Source of the DNA: Apostichopus japonicus
Lineage: Eukaryota > Echinodermata > Holothuroidea > Aspidochirotida > Stichopodidae
DNA: 64,000 nt
Assembly: GCF_037975245.1 (NCBI RefSeq)
Contig: NC_092564.1
Coordinates: 19,606,484 to 19,670,483, forward strand
Reading direction: 5' to 3'
The position numbers and the translations under genes are program-made. This document shows, piece by piece, positions 55,901 through 59,745 of this stretch. Every line of letters starts with the position of its first letter. The stretch's first letter is position 1. Under the pieces are notes generated by a model. The model ran no database searches, was not told where the DNA came from, and worked only from the letters and a program-made list of their open reading frames with translations.

Positions 55901-58900
55901 TTTTTTTCCTTCCAGTGAGCAAAGATCATGAAGGTATGATCTCTTTGGAACTGGTGAACCTAGATTCAGGGACTGCATACACTATTAAGGTGTCAGCAAA
56001 CACTAGCGTTGGAGCAGGACCATCCACCGCTCCCATCTATGCAGAGACCTCGGTGGCTAACATTTGTACGTAGTCAAACCTTCATATTAGTTTATAAGGG
56101 ATTTGTAGATTGAACATTGGCGCGGTTTCAGTGTTTTATCCCTATTTATCAAATTTACTTTTGAAGAAGATCTCATTGGAATATATCACAGCAGTGTTTT
56201 TTAGTTTTTTTTGTGGTATTTATTAATATATGGTAGCCTATTGTAATCGATGTAACAACTTTGACTCTCTGTGAGAGCCATGCACCAGATGCTTTGGTTA
56301 GTACCATTATGTTGATAGGGGTAACATAAGTTGGCTTTAAATAAAAAGCAAAAACTGGAAATACATCTATAACAAAAATAACTACTTAAACGGCAGAAGA
56401 CAAATAAGGAACACACATATGTTTTGATGTATTCTGAAATAAAGTTCTCATTCGGCTACTCCAAAAATTTATAATACATGCTAACCTTATGCATGCCAAC
56501 CTTACGCATTACGAGTAGAACCCCTGTGACAAATATTGTAATCTATGCAACAACTCATTTAATAATTGACTCGCAGTGAGTCTGTGTACCAGCAGCTTTG
56601 ATTAGTATCATTTTGTTGATAGGGTTAGTTATAGTTTAAATAAAACCGAAAATGGAAGTTTACCTATATAAAAACAAACAAAACTGCTTGCAAGGCAGAG
56701 GAGGTATAAGGAAAACATATTTTTATGCATTCTGAAATAAAGTTCTCATTCGGCTACCCCAAAAATGTATATAACTGGCCAACCTTACTAGTTACAAGTA
56801 GAACCCCTGTGACAATCTTACTCCTTACAGGTAGGACCCTTGCCATGTCATCTGCGAATGAATCAGGTCACACGTCCGGAGTCTATGCATGCTCAGTTCT
56901 TCAATGCCTCCCTCATTTCCTTTCGGGAAAAACATTTCATACTGTAGTTTTGATTGTACCAACAGATGCTCCTAGCAACAATTTTGCAGATTTACGCAGT
57001 GGCATCCTAACAGGAGTCTGCTTGGCACTGCTCTGCATCACAGTGTGTGTCAGCCTACTAGTGTACCACCACCGGTAAGTTAGAGGGCGTAGTTCGTATT
57101 TGACAACAGTAGCTAAAACTAGTAGTAGCGTCAGTCTGATGTGTAGTAAACAATTAAGCTCTTACCACTTGTTTTATGGTGCATGTATCTATACATATAT
57201 ATAAATATATATATATAACCTAATGATGATATTAATATTAAAGGAATATTTTAGTGAAAAATGGAATCCAGTCCTTTCACCCTTAGCCTTGCACTTTGAT
57301 GAATTTTAGTTTCTGTGATAGAGTGCTTGAAATGTTGGCCCATCCTGCCAGAAACGTTGACTTATGTCGAGAGGTGACGTCATTGCGGCACGTTGGTAAG
57401 AATCGATCAGATCTCACTCTAAGCTTGGCCTTGATACAATACACAGGACTCTGTACAGACTTCGCGTATGGCTGTGATTCTGAAAATCGCTCAAATAACA
57501 AATATCTGAACAACATATAATGAAGAAAACCGGGTTAGGGAATTCTAGAACATTTTAACTCTTCAAAAGATTGCTAACTTGCAACTTCACAGAGAAATTT
57601 CCATCTAAATCGCTATTTTACTTCCAGAAATTTGAACTTTCCTCGCTGCAGTGCAGCTTGACGTCACAGCGCACATCGTTCTCCACTGTTCAAAATATAT
57701 TAGTTTAAGTTGGTGTGAGGTTCTGAAATTCACTTCTCCTGAATTATAGGATGAAAAATCCCCAAACTAGGACTGGCGATGAAAAAATTATGGATTTTTT
57801 TCATATACCCAATAGACTGCCATTAAATATTCCTTTTACTATATACTGTAATGCCCATGGCCGCCTATGTTTTATTCTTTACCTAAAAGAAAGTACATGA
57901 GAGAAATTTCGACACAATCTTCACCCCATATGTCCCCCTGGGATCCCCTGTCTGTGGGATGTATATCCCTGAACCCCCCTCTCACCAAGCCTGCACTAAA
58001 CCCATGTAGAACCTCTAGTTGGGGGAGGAGGTGGGGGTTGGTTGCATGATGGCAAAGCAGTTCACAGGGGATCCATGACCAAAGTGGGTCTATAAAAGCC
58101 AAACAGTTACATTAACACTTATATGCACTCTCATAATGAGTCAGAAAAGTCTGAAAGTGCCTTGGGCAACAAAAACCAACATTTTTTCCTGACCTAAAGC
58201 CCAAACTGTGGTGGAGGGGCTGAGAACGTTGGTGGTACAGTCCTTGTGTCTGGGGCATGGCGAACGTTTCTTCGTTGGCCCTAGCGATCTGGAAGGCGGA
58301 AAACTGGTCGAATCCCTGAAAATGGCCAGTGCGGTATATTTTACAGCTTGAAGTTAGTGCGTCACTTCATCATTGTGAATCCACAATAAAATATTTTAAA
58401 AAAAATCTGTTTTGTGTCCCCTTCAGCCACACCCTCTGTTACCATAACGATATTCAATGCCGTAGCTCATCGACCAGAATCGGCACCCCCACTCACATCA
58501 GAGGTTGCCGCGGAGGAGGGAGGAAGGGATGCGCTAAGCCCAGCGCTTATCAACTGTCCATCTTGCAAACAGAATTTGAGATGGAGGATTTGATGAAGAG
58601 AGGGCGACAGCTAACTGCTGCTGATAGACTTGTTCTGCAGGTATTGTCTAATAACTTTGGAAGAGAAAAAGTGTTTTTACATTTCATCTGTTGGCCACAT
58701 TGTAGTAAAACCTGTCCTGACTATGATGACAGTGGTTAAATATTTGCTGTCTTACAGGGGAGATCTCCCTGAAACTATTGACATTAATGTTTTCTTTGTT
58801 TGTTGGGATGCTGTTTGCCTTGATGAAAATGCTTTGGATTCTGTTTCCCTCCCGTAGGTTCATCATCACAGGGAGATAGAGTTGCCAGTTCAAGGTGCCA

Positions 58901-59604
58901 ACCTGGATGCCGTGCCCTCCGCAGAAGAGCCTTTCCTGACGATACATTACAGCGAACCTCCTCAAGTAGATACCTCCCAGGATATACCTCATTTAATACC
59001 TCAAGAAGATTCTGGGGACGTCCAGAGTACCTCAACCAGCCGTCAACCAGAAGTAAATCATCATAAGGCCAACCCGAGACCGCATAGAGCCGCTGCCGAC
59101 GTGAAGCTAGACATTCTCTCGGAAGATAAACGTCACGCCTCGTACCACAGTCTCGGAGAGGGCGGCGGCGAGGCATCAACCAGTCAGAGACGTCCCGCCG
59201 ACAGCCACTGCCGCGAGCGGGGAGGGAGAAACGCCGAGTTGTATTCGAGCTCATCGTGGCCAGCTACTACCTCAGAGAAGCATAGGGCATCATCATCATC
59301 AGCGTCGTCAACGTTGGCGAACACTGCTCCACCTCAGGGACGGGGGCAAACCTGGCAGGGACAGGGGCAAACCTGGCAACTCCGAGAAAAACATTTGAGA
59401 GATCACGTCTCGTCGTCCAAGAGCAGCCGAGGCGCTGCCGAAGGTGGCAGCATACACCTTTGCGACCAGAGCAGCGACACGGCTAGCCTCGACTGCGACA
59501 GCGGGTTATCCGGCGATCTTTTCGGCGACGGGAACGGTGGGTGCGACACCAGTCCCGACTTTCTGGAACGGGTCTTAGAAGAAATGAGTGACAACGTGTA
59601 TTAG
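1200..59604 (+). CDS. PRTG: Protogenin/IGDCC4-like Ig-FN3 transmembrane receptor (15 exons, 5' end missing)
   Basis: Coding exons: 1200-1471, 24919-25077, 28871-29149, 46298-46426, 47093-47263, 48899-49207, 50027-50221, 51511-51597, 53284-53446, 53961-54079, 54921-55088, 55916-56065, 56966-57074, 58427-58640, 58858-59604. Every junction is AG/GT and all phases agree, giving 1,089 residues and a TAG stop; the first exon begins with the third base of a codon, so more exons lie upstream. Domains by window residue: Ig end 1-43, Ig 60-142, Ig 144-236, FN3 at 237-336, 337-436, 440-534, 535-627 and 628-733, membrane helix 746-767, tail 768-1089. Three visible Ig domains plus five FN3 domains match PRTG/IGDCC4. 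From memory, FN3-5 resembles vertebrate protogenin FN3-5 around YTVFY and IKVSAN. Family members are cell-surface receptors or adhesion proteins in neural and embryonic development; ligand and role here are unknown. It could be the single invertebrate ancestor of PRTG, IGDCC3 and IGDCC4. Confidence 0.75.
1649..2120. other. GATC-rich patch
   Basis: Seventeen GATC tetramers start between 1649 and 2117, where about two are expected by chance. The patch has higher GC than its surroundings and contains ctcgagag and gaggatcagatcc-type phrases. No reading frame or known repeat is recognised. It may be a decayed tandem repeat built on a GATC-containing unit. Confidence 0.7.
4361..4384 (+). other. G-quadruplex-type G tract
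   Basis: Five G runs of 3-5 separated by single A or T bases fit the G3+N1-7 rule for four or more runs. Confidence 0.6.
5841..6071 (+). mobile_element. tRNA-derived SINE, copy 1
   Basis: The 5' part is tRNA-like: A box ttagctcagtgg near 5847 and B box gagttcgaatcac near 5890. The body then runs through attaatgtaggttgtccag and cataatcatggacgttaaat to the end phrase gcaggaggatctaaaatacat. Copies at 20916 and (reversed) 61949 share this whole layout, which defines a family of about 230 bp. Confidence 0.88.
7604..8865. mobile_element. TTAA-flanked non-autonomous DNA element, copy 1
   Basis: It is bounded by TTAA at 7604 and 8862. The ends form a terminal inverted repeat: ttaaaggaattgtctggtgg at the left and ccaccagacaatccttttaa at the right match at 18 of 20 positions. 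A second copy lies at 17866-19168. The inside holds two direct units (about 8085-8330 and 8331-8610). No transposase is encoded; the 158-codon frame at 8077-8553 simply crosses the two units. The TTAA target suggests mobilisation by a piggyBac-like enzyme, but the superfamily is not certain. Confidence 0.85.
9101..9260. repeat. Short tandem repeat of ataggt-(g)ata/aatgcaaacacac units
   Basis: Phrases acaaacacacatcataggt and aatgcaaacacac alternate about seven times. It follows copy 1 of the TTAA element by about 240 bp. Confidence 0.75.
9627..9757. repeat. Nested inverted repeat (stem-loop candidate)
   Basis: The outer arms accagtctcct (9627-9637) and aggagactggt (9747-9757) pair perfectly. 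Inside them, cactgc (9653) pairs with gcagtg (9741) and cagcactctatc (9667-9678) pairs with gatagagtgctg (9727-9738). The loop is about 48 bases. Confidence 0.7.
13480..13870. repeat. Second, degenerate copy of the GGTCA-rich repeat family
   Basis: Contains ggtcaaaggtcatttgtggt at 13499 and ggtcaaaggtcatttt at 13655, plus gtgaaaactt-type phrases as in the array at the window start. Units are much more diverged. Confidence 0.55.
14443..14665 (-). repeat. Dispersed repeat family, copy A
   Basis: On the minus strand it reads catcatgcagccaggctgca, then cacgataggcaccgcagggg and tcctagctgagctggatttt. The same series of phrases recurs at 49351 and 52436. A minus-strand frame holds LQQHHAARL, which weakly recalls the C-terminal part of LINE reverse transcriptases; this is only a guess. 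Confidence 0.6.
14703..14746 (+). other. Long G tract (G15 and more)
   Basis: A run of 15 G followed by further runs of 5, 3 and 7 G fits a G-quadruplex pattern. Run length may also be unstable or mis-assembled. Confidence 0.6.
17866..19168. mobile_element. TTAA-flanked non-autonomous DNA element, copy 2
   Basis: It has the same ends and order as the copy at 7604 and is bounded by TTAA at 17866 and 19165. The internal direct repeat is clearer here: units start at 18356 and 18634 (ggaatcgatgtcagagcag), so the period is 278 bp. Compared with copy 1 it keeps about 40 bp that copy 1 lost from its first unit. It encodes no transposase. Confidence 0.87.
18356..18908. repeat. 278-bp direct dimer inside the TTAA element
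   Basis: The two units share gatgtcagagcagaatgtag, agcttaggc, gttggagctggatagcg and cacaaagaccacgaaacc in the same order. The same dimer occurs in copy 1 of the element, so the duplication predates the spread of these copies. Confidence 0.85.
19954..19974 (+). other. G-quadruplex motif with one-base loops
   Basis: Four G runs (3, 5, 5 and 5 G) separated by a single A each make a strong canonical G4 pattern. Confidence 0.65.
20916..21142 (+). mobile_element. tRNA-derived SINE, copy 2
   Basis: Same family as the copy at 5841: A box ttagctcagtgg, B box cagttcgagtcactcc, shared 3' end gcaggaggatctaaaatac. Just upstream, a stray gagtgttagcta (20896) repeats the first bases of the element, perhaps part of an older truncated copy. 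Confidence 0.88.
22183..22219. repeat. Perfect inverted repeat, 18-bp arms, 1-base centre
   Basis: The left arm gtcaaaaatgagtacttt (22183-22200) and right arm aaagtactcatttttgac (22202-22219) are exact reverse complements around a single C. It lies in intron 1 and has no flanking terminal repeat that would mark it as a transposon. Confidence 0.9.
24919..25077 (+). CDS. PRTG: Window exon 2: second half of an Ig domain
   Basis: The acceptor is tctctcgcag and the donor gtttgt (25078); the phases are 1 in and 1 out. The 52 full codons contain LLIKNASVSDNGTYVC, the F-strand motif of an I-set Ig domain with the second cysteine at residue 123. Together with C76 and W88 from the previous exon it completes this domain, so the domain is split by the 23.4-kb intron. 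Sequons NAS and NGT are present. The donor gtttgt is weaker than the others and is followed by a tgtttgtt repeat. Confidence 0.85.
25078..28870. other. Intron (3.8 kb) between exons 2 and 3
   Basis: AT-rich. It contains a (TA)n tract near 27590-27640 and poly-C/poly-G runs near 26960 and 27567. Open frames here are chance frames; nothing else is recognised. Confidence 0.8.
27589..27640. repeat. (TA)n microsatellite
   Basis: Nearly pure TA dinucleotides interrupted by gata. Confidence 0.9.
28871..29149 (+). CDS. PRTG: Window exon 3: complete Ig domain (likely Ig4)
   Basis: The acceptor is ttcttctgtag and the donor gtgagt (29150); it is a symmetrical 1-1 exon carrying one whole Ig domain. Core residues are C168, W180 and C216. 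The start PPTFVKVPED and the NPTDTGLYQCFASNHLGG segment are typical of the last Ig domain of DCC/protogenin-type proteins, which sits directly before FN3-1. A sequon NVT lies near the end. GC content is clearly higher than in the flanking introns. Confidence 0.9.
31735..31922. repeat. (TA)n microsatellites flanking a short unique stretch
   Basis: Two TA-rich tracts (about 31735-31796 and 31890-31922) surround about 90 bp that reads gaagaagagctagttttgct and ctcgaaagctctgcaaaa. Confidence 0.8.
34689..34710. repeat. Short perfect palindrome with AvrII/StuI-like core
   Basis: taggcctagg and cctaggccta pair around a CC spacer, directly after a (TA)n tract. Confidence 0.75.
40555..40812. repeat. 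Long TA-rich palindromic array
   Basis: About 260 bp of almost only T and A, with repeated aaatctatatatat and attatatatata phrases that are self-complementary. Apparent minus-strand frames here (Tyr/Ile-rich) are artefacts of the repeat. Confidence 0.9.
40813..41215. repeat. Diverged local repeat next to the TA array
   Basis: The phrases gattat-tt/ga-gactat...ccagtat, ttgctatatt and ctccact/tttcac recur about three times in the same order at roughly 135-190-bp spacing. Strong divergence makes unit borders uncertain. Confidence 0.45.
42390..42800. repeat. Local duplication, left copy
   Basis: It starts with accaaaccacatggtcaaga and includes agttgcatcctgctggatgc, gggaagttcaatataagttc and aaatgttgatcctgttatgc. 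The same order recurs in the right copy about 960 bp downstream. Confidence 0.85.
43480..43775. repeat. Local duplication, right copy
   Basis: Repeats the left copy from agttgcatcctgttaaatgc through aataatgcatggagcaatga to gcttttgtatag. A third partial piece (accaaaccacatggtcaaaa with gcaagtttgcatggaagaaa) lies at about 42878-42945. Confidence 0.85.
45829..45906. repeat. Small repeat of cacctt/aatgacttt units
   Basis: The phrase ccttttaatgacttt occurs three times within 80 bp. Confidence 0.8.
46298..46426 (+). CDS. PRTG: Window exon 4: first half of FN3-1
   Basis: The acceptor is ttttactacag and the donor gtaaag (46427); phases 1 and 1. It encodes VRNLQGTAIASDSVSLSW, the A and B strands of an FN3 domain with the conserved tryptophan, followed by a YGCIVYYA C-strand region. 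It lies 17.1 kb after the Ig4 exon. The reading frame joins exon 3 directly, giving a short Ig-to-FN3 linker with no extra exon required. Confidence 0.8.
46427..48898. other. Introns between exons 4, 5 and 6 (46427-47092 and 47264-48898)
   Basis: The first holds a G-rich run near 46681. The second starts with a very AT-rich stretch (about 47300-47470) made of aataat and aaaatt words. No further feature is seen. Confidence 0.75.
47093..47263 (+). CDS. PRTG: Window exon 5: second half of FN3-1
   Basis: The acceptor is ctcgctgttcag and the donor gtaggt (47264); phases 1 and 1. The segment LGSLRPNANYSISVRVAF is the usual FN3 E-F strand motif (L-x-P-x-x-x-Y-x-x-x-V). Sequons NET and NYS are present. 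Together with exon 4 it forms one FN3 domain of about 100 residues. Confidence 0.87.
48899..49207 (+). CDS. PRTG: Window exon 6: complete FN3-2
   Basis: The acceptor is tttcacacag and the donor gtaggt (49208); phases 1 and 1. A full FN3 domain lies in one exon: APEIVNLFSTPTSITVTW at the start and LHPGLEYLVRLAAKTDVGQG near the end. It also has extra cysteines (C in VACID, C in ARCDE and C in NCT). Splitting is unusual within this gene: FN3-1, -3, -4 and -5 are each cut by an intron while FN3-2 is not. Just downstream of the donor is a run of 12 G. Confidence 0.9.
49208..50026. other. Intron between exons 6 and 7
   Basis: It starts with donor gtaggt followed directly by T7 and G12. It contains a dispersed repeat copy (49351-49515) and a perfect AGGTCAAAGGTCA at 49334-49346. 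The remainder is unremarkable. Confidence 0.75.
49351..49515 (+). repeat. Dispersed repeat family, copy B
   Basis: Reads gcagcatcatgcagccaggc, then cgcacaatatagacaccgca and attcatccagactgaacagg, matching copy A (14443, reversed) and copy C (52436). The frame again contains LQHHAARL. Confidence 0.65.
50027..50221 (+). CDS. PRTG: Window exon 7: first part of FN3-3
   Basis: The acceptor is ttttctactcag and the donor gtgagg (50222); phases 1 and 1. It opens with APEAVPVKVNIVNSTFVTFSW, i.e. the A-B strands with core tryptophan, and runs to a RSYNKSNA segment just before the E-F region. An NST sequon is present. A 46-bp minisatellite begins about 40 bp after the donor. Confidence 0.85.
50262..50645. 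repeat. 46-bp minisatellite, about nine units
   Basis: The unit reads roughly atcatagcaaaacctgaccg then ggtggtgtggtcaccgtttt atggta. Anchors tcata fall at 50266, 50312, 50358 and 50404, then slightly shorter steps. The array starts only about 40 bp past the exon-7 donor. Confidence 0.9.
50646..51510. other. Rest of intron between exons 7 and 8
   Basis: Contains a pyrimidine-rich region at about 50905-51115 with many cccctc and tccc words. Nothing coding is seen. Confidence 0.7.
51511..51597 (+). CDS. PRTG: Window exon 8: end of FN3-3
   Basis: This 87-base micro-exon has acceptor ttctttccag and donor gtatgg (51598), phases 1 and 1. It encodes KTYTVTFYAFGLCGEGPSS, the F-G strands of FN3-3. 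It is too short to stand out as an open reading frame, but it exactly supplies the missing end of the domain begun in exon 7 and keeps the frame. Confidence 0.85.
51598..52435. other. First part of intron between exons 8 and 9
   Basis: No gene. A C-rich run lies near 51893-51915. The rest is unremarkable. Confidence 0.7.
52436..52592 (+). repeat. Dispersed repeat family, copy C
   Basis: Shares cacaataggtactgcaggtg, tcagaagtaatccctattgt and tcatcctagctgaagaggat with the reverse complement of copy A. Confidence 0.65.
52612..53190. repeat. 18-bp minisatellite (atacttaatagtcatacc), split in two
   Basis: About nine units lie at 52612-52766 and about eight at 53047-53190. The left block is more varied, the right block more uniform. 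A ~280-bp unrelated sequence interrupts the array. Minus-strand frames made of MTIKYG repeats are artefacts of the array. Confidence 0.9.
52767..53046 (-). mobile_element. Retroposon-like insertion inside the 18-bp array
   Basis: On the minus strand it ends in an A-rich tail built on aaataaatgaaatg words, as in SINEs or 3' ends of LINEs. tacttaat is present on both sides, which could be a target-site duplication but is also part of the minisatellite unit. It encodes nothing I recognise. Confidence 0.6.
53284..53446 (+). CDS. PRTG: Window exon 9: first half of FN3-4
   Basis: The acceptor is tttttgtccag; the donor is gtacgt (53447) and leaves phase 2, unlike the phase-1 exons before it. It encodes VPINVQAVSKTWSTIDLTW, the FN3 A-B strands, then SLSYTVQYGVIGG. 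A second GT six bases further (53451) would give phase 0 and does not match exon 10, so 53447 is chosen. The exon begins about 95 bp after the end of an 18-bp minisatellite. Confidence 0.85.
53961..54079 (+). CDS. PRTG: Window exon 10: second half of FN3-4
   Basis: The acceptor is ccttccctacag and the donor gtaagt (54080); phases 2 in and 1 out. It encodes VNLRNLLPYTIYQMKVKVNI, the FN3 E-F motif, with an NIS sequon. The ending (GLYSQLMYCRTLES) recalls the end of FN3-4 in vertebrate protogenin. It completes the domain begun in exon 9. Confidence 0.87.
54124..54154 (+). other. G-quadruplex motif just after exon 10
   Basis: Runs of 3, 4, 5, 5 and 3 G with short loops lie about 44 bp downstream of the exon-10 donor. 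G runs in this position are known intronic splicing enhancers in animals; an effect here is inference. Confidence 0.55.
54921..55088 (+). CDS. PRTG: Window exon 11: first half of FN3-5
   Basis: A long (TC)n tract ends in acceptor cctctctag; the donor is gtaatt (55089); phases 1 and 1. It encodes GYSLGATSLNVTWYPPAVPN, the A-B strands with tryptophan and the usual P-P turn, then ITYYTVFYCSSK. This part is the best match I recall to protogenin FN3-5. An NVT sequon is present. Confidence 0.9.
55916..56065 (+). CDS. PRTG: Window exon 12: second half of FN3-5
   Basis: The acceptor is ttccttccag and the donor gtacgt (56066); phases 1 and 1. It encodes LVNLDSGTAYTIKVSANTSV followed by GAGPS, a standard FN3 E-F-G region with an NTS sequon. 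It ends FN3-5 and the folded extracellular part of the protein. Confidence 0.9.
56234..56830. repeat. ~305-bp tandem duplication in the intron before the membrane exon
   Basis: Two units (about 56234-56533 and 56534-56830) share attgtaatc, ttctgaaataaagttctcat, tcggctac and gtagaacccctgtgacaa in the same order. The duplication ends at the alternative acceptor (56830). Confidence 0.8.
56829..56965 (+). promoter_or_regulatory. In-frame alternative 3' splice site before the membrane exon
   Basis: The sequence cttactccttacag ends at 56830 with a better pyrimidine tract than the acceptor at 56965. From 56831 the exon-13 frame is open, and the incoming phase-1 intron fits both sites. The longer form would add 45 residues containing three cysteines and an NES sequon between FN3-5 and the helix. 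RNA evidence would be needed to say which form is made. Confidence 0.45.
56966..57074 (+). CDS. PRTG: Window exon 13: transmembrane helix
   Basis: The acceptor is attgtaccaacag and the donor gtaagt (57075); phases 1 in and 2 out. After a short polar stretch it encodes a hydrophobic run of about 22 residues (GILTGVCLALLCITVCVSLL then VY) followed by the basic stop-transfer HHR. The orientation is type I: glycosylated FN3 domains outside, tail inside. A second acceptor at 56830 is in the same frame and would lengthen this exon by 135 bases; which is used cannot be decided from sequence alone. Confidence 0.82.
57075..58426. other. Intron between exons 13 and 14
   Basis: Contains a (TA)n tract near 57194-57217. 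No conserved coding frame is seen; the frames at 57296-57520 and 57867-58049 have no motif support. Confidence 0.75.
58427..58640 (+). CDS. PRTG: Window exon 14: membrane-proximal cytoplasmic tail
   Basis: The acceptor is gtccccttcag and the donor gtattg (58641); phases 2 in and 0 out, both matching the neighbours. The 71 codons give a basic, glycine- and cysteine-containing start (GCRGGGRKGCAKP) followed by a likely helix (LQTEFEMEDLMKRGRQ). The other + frames of this interval stop, which supports the choice of frame. I do not recognise a named motif. Confidence 0.8.
58858..59604 (+). CDS. PRTG: Window exon 15: last coding exon, cytoplasmic tail and stop
   Basis: The acceptor is ctcccgtag at 58857; the reading frame is open for 248 codons to TAG at 59602-59604. 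The tail is low-complexity and rich in Ser, Gln, His, Gly and Asp. It has a small internal duplication (GQTWQ twice), a serine run (SSSSASS) and an acidic end LERVLEEMSDNVY. It shows no kinase, death or SAM-type domain and no clear DCC P1-P3 motif that I can recall. High GC (many cg dinucleotides) sets it apart from the introns. The first three residues VHH may extend the preceding helix. Confidence 0.9.
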   Translation, partial: VHHHREIELPVQGANLDAVPSAEEPFLTIHYSEPPQVDTSQDIPHLIPQEDSGDVQSTSTSRQPEVNHHKANPRPHRAAADVKLDILSEDKRHASYHSLGEGGGEASTSQRRPADSHCRERGGRNAELYSSSSWPATTSEKHRASSSSASSTLANTAPPQGRGQTWQGQGQTWQLREKHLRDHVSSSKSSRGAAEGGSIHLCDQSSDTASLDCDSGLSGDLFGDGNGGCDTSPDFLERVLEEMSDNVY

Positions 59605-59745
59605 TCGGGGGCTCACTCGTGGGGGTCGTGGGCCCAGCGTAGGACAATTGGTTATAAGTAGGCGGCCTCCGAAGGGGGAGGAACTCTCTACATGGAACAG
59701 CATACTACGTGTATTATGTAAATAAATCGTGTATGTGTTCTCGTC
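59605..59745 (+). other. Probable 3' UTR (short form)
   Basis: Non-coding sequence directly after the TAG stop and up to about 20 bases past the AATAAA at 59721. The true cleavage site cannot be seen, and the transcript could extend further. Confidence 0.5.
59721..59726 (+). promoter_or_regulatory. Poly(A) signal AATAAA
   Basis: The first canonical AATAAA after the stop codon, 117 bases downstream, followed by a TG-rich stretch (tgtatgtgtt). This is the most likely site for 3'-end formation of the receptor mRNA. Confidence 0.55.

Larger units (their letters stand above)
53447..55915. other. Introns between exons 9, 10, 11 and 12
   Basis: The stretches 53447-53960, 54080-54920 and 55089-55915 carry no supported gene. 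Notable are a G-rich tract at 53703-53720, the G4 motif at 54124 and a (TC)n tract at 54890-54920 that forms the exon-11 polypyrimidine tract. Confidence 0.7.

Noticed and set aside
58784-59254. 156-codon minus-strand frame opposite the last exon
   Set aside because: Antisense shadow of a GC-rich coding exon with a clear + strand frame.
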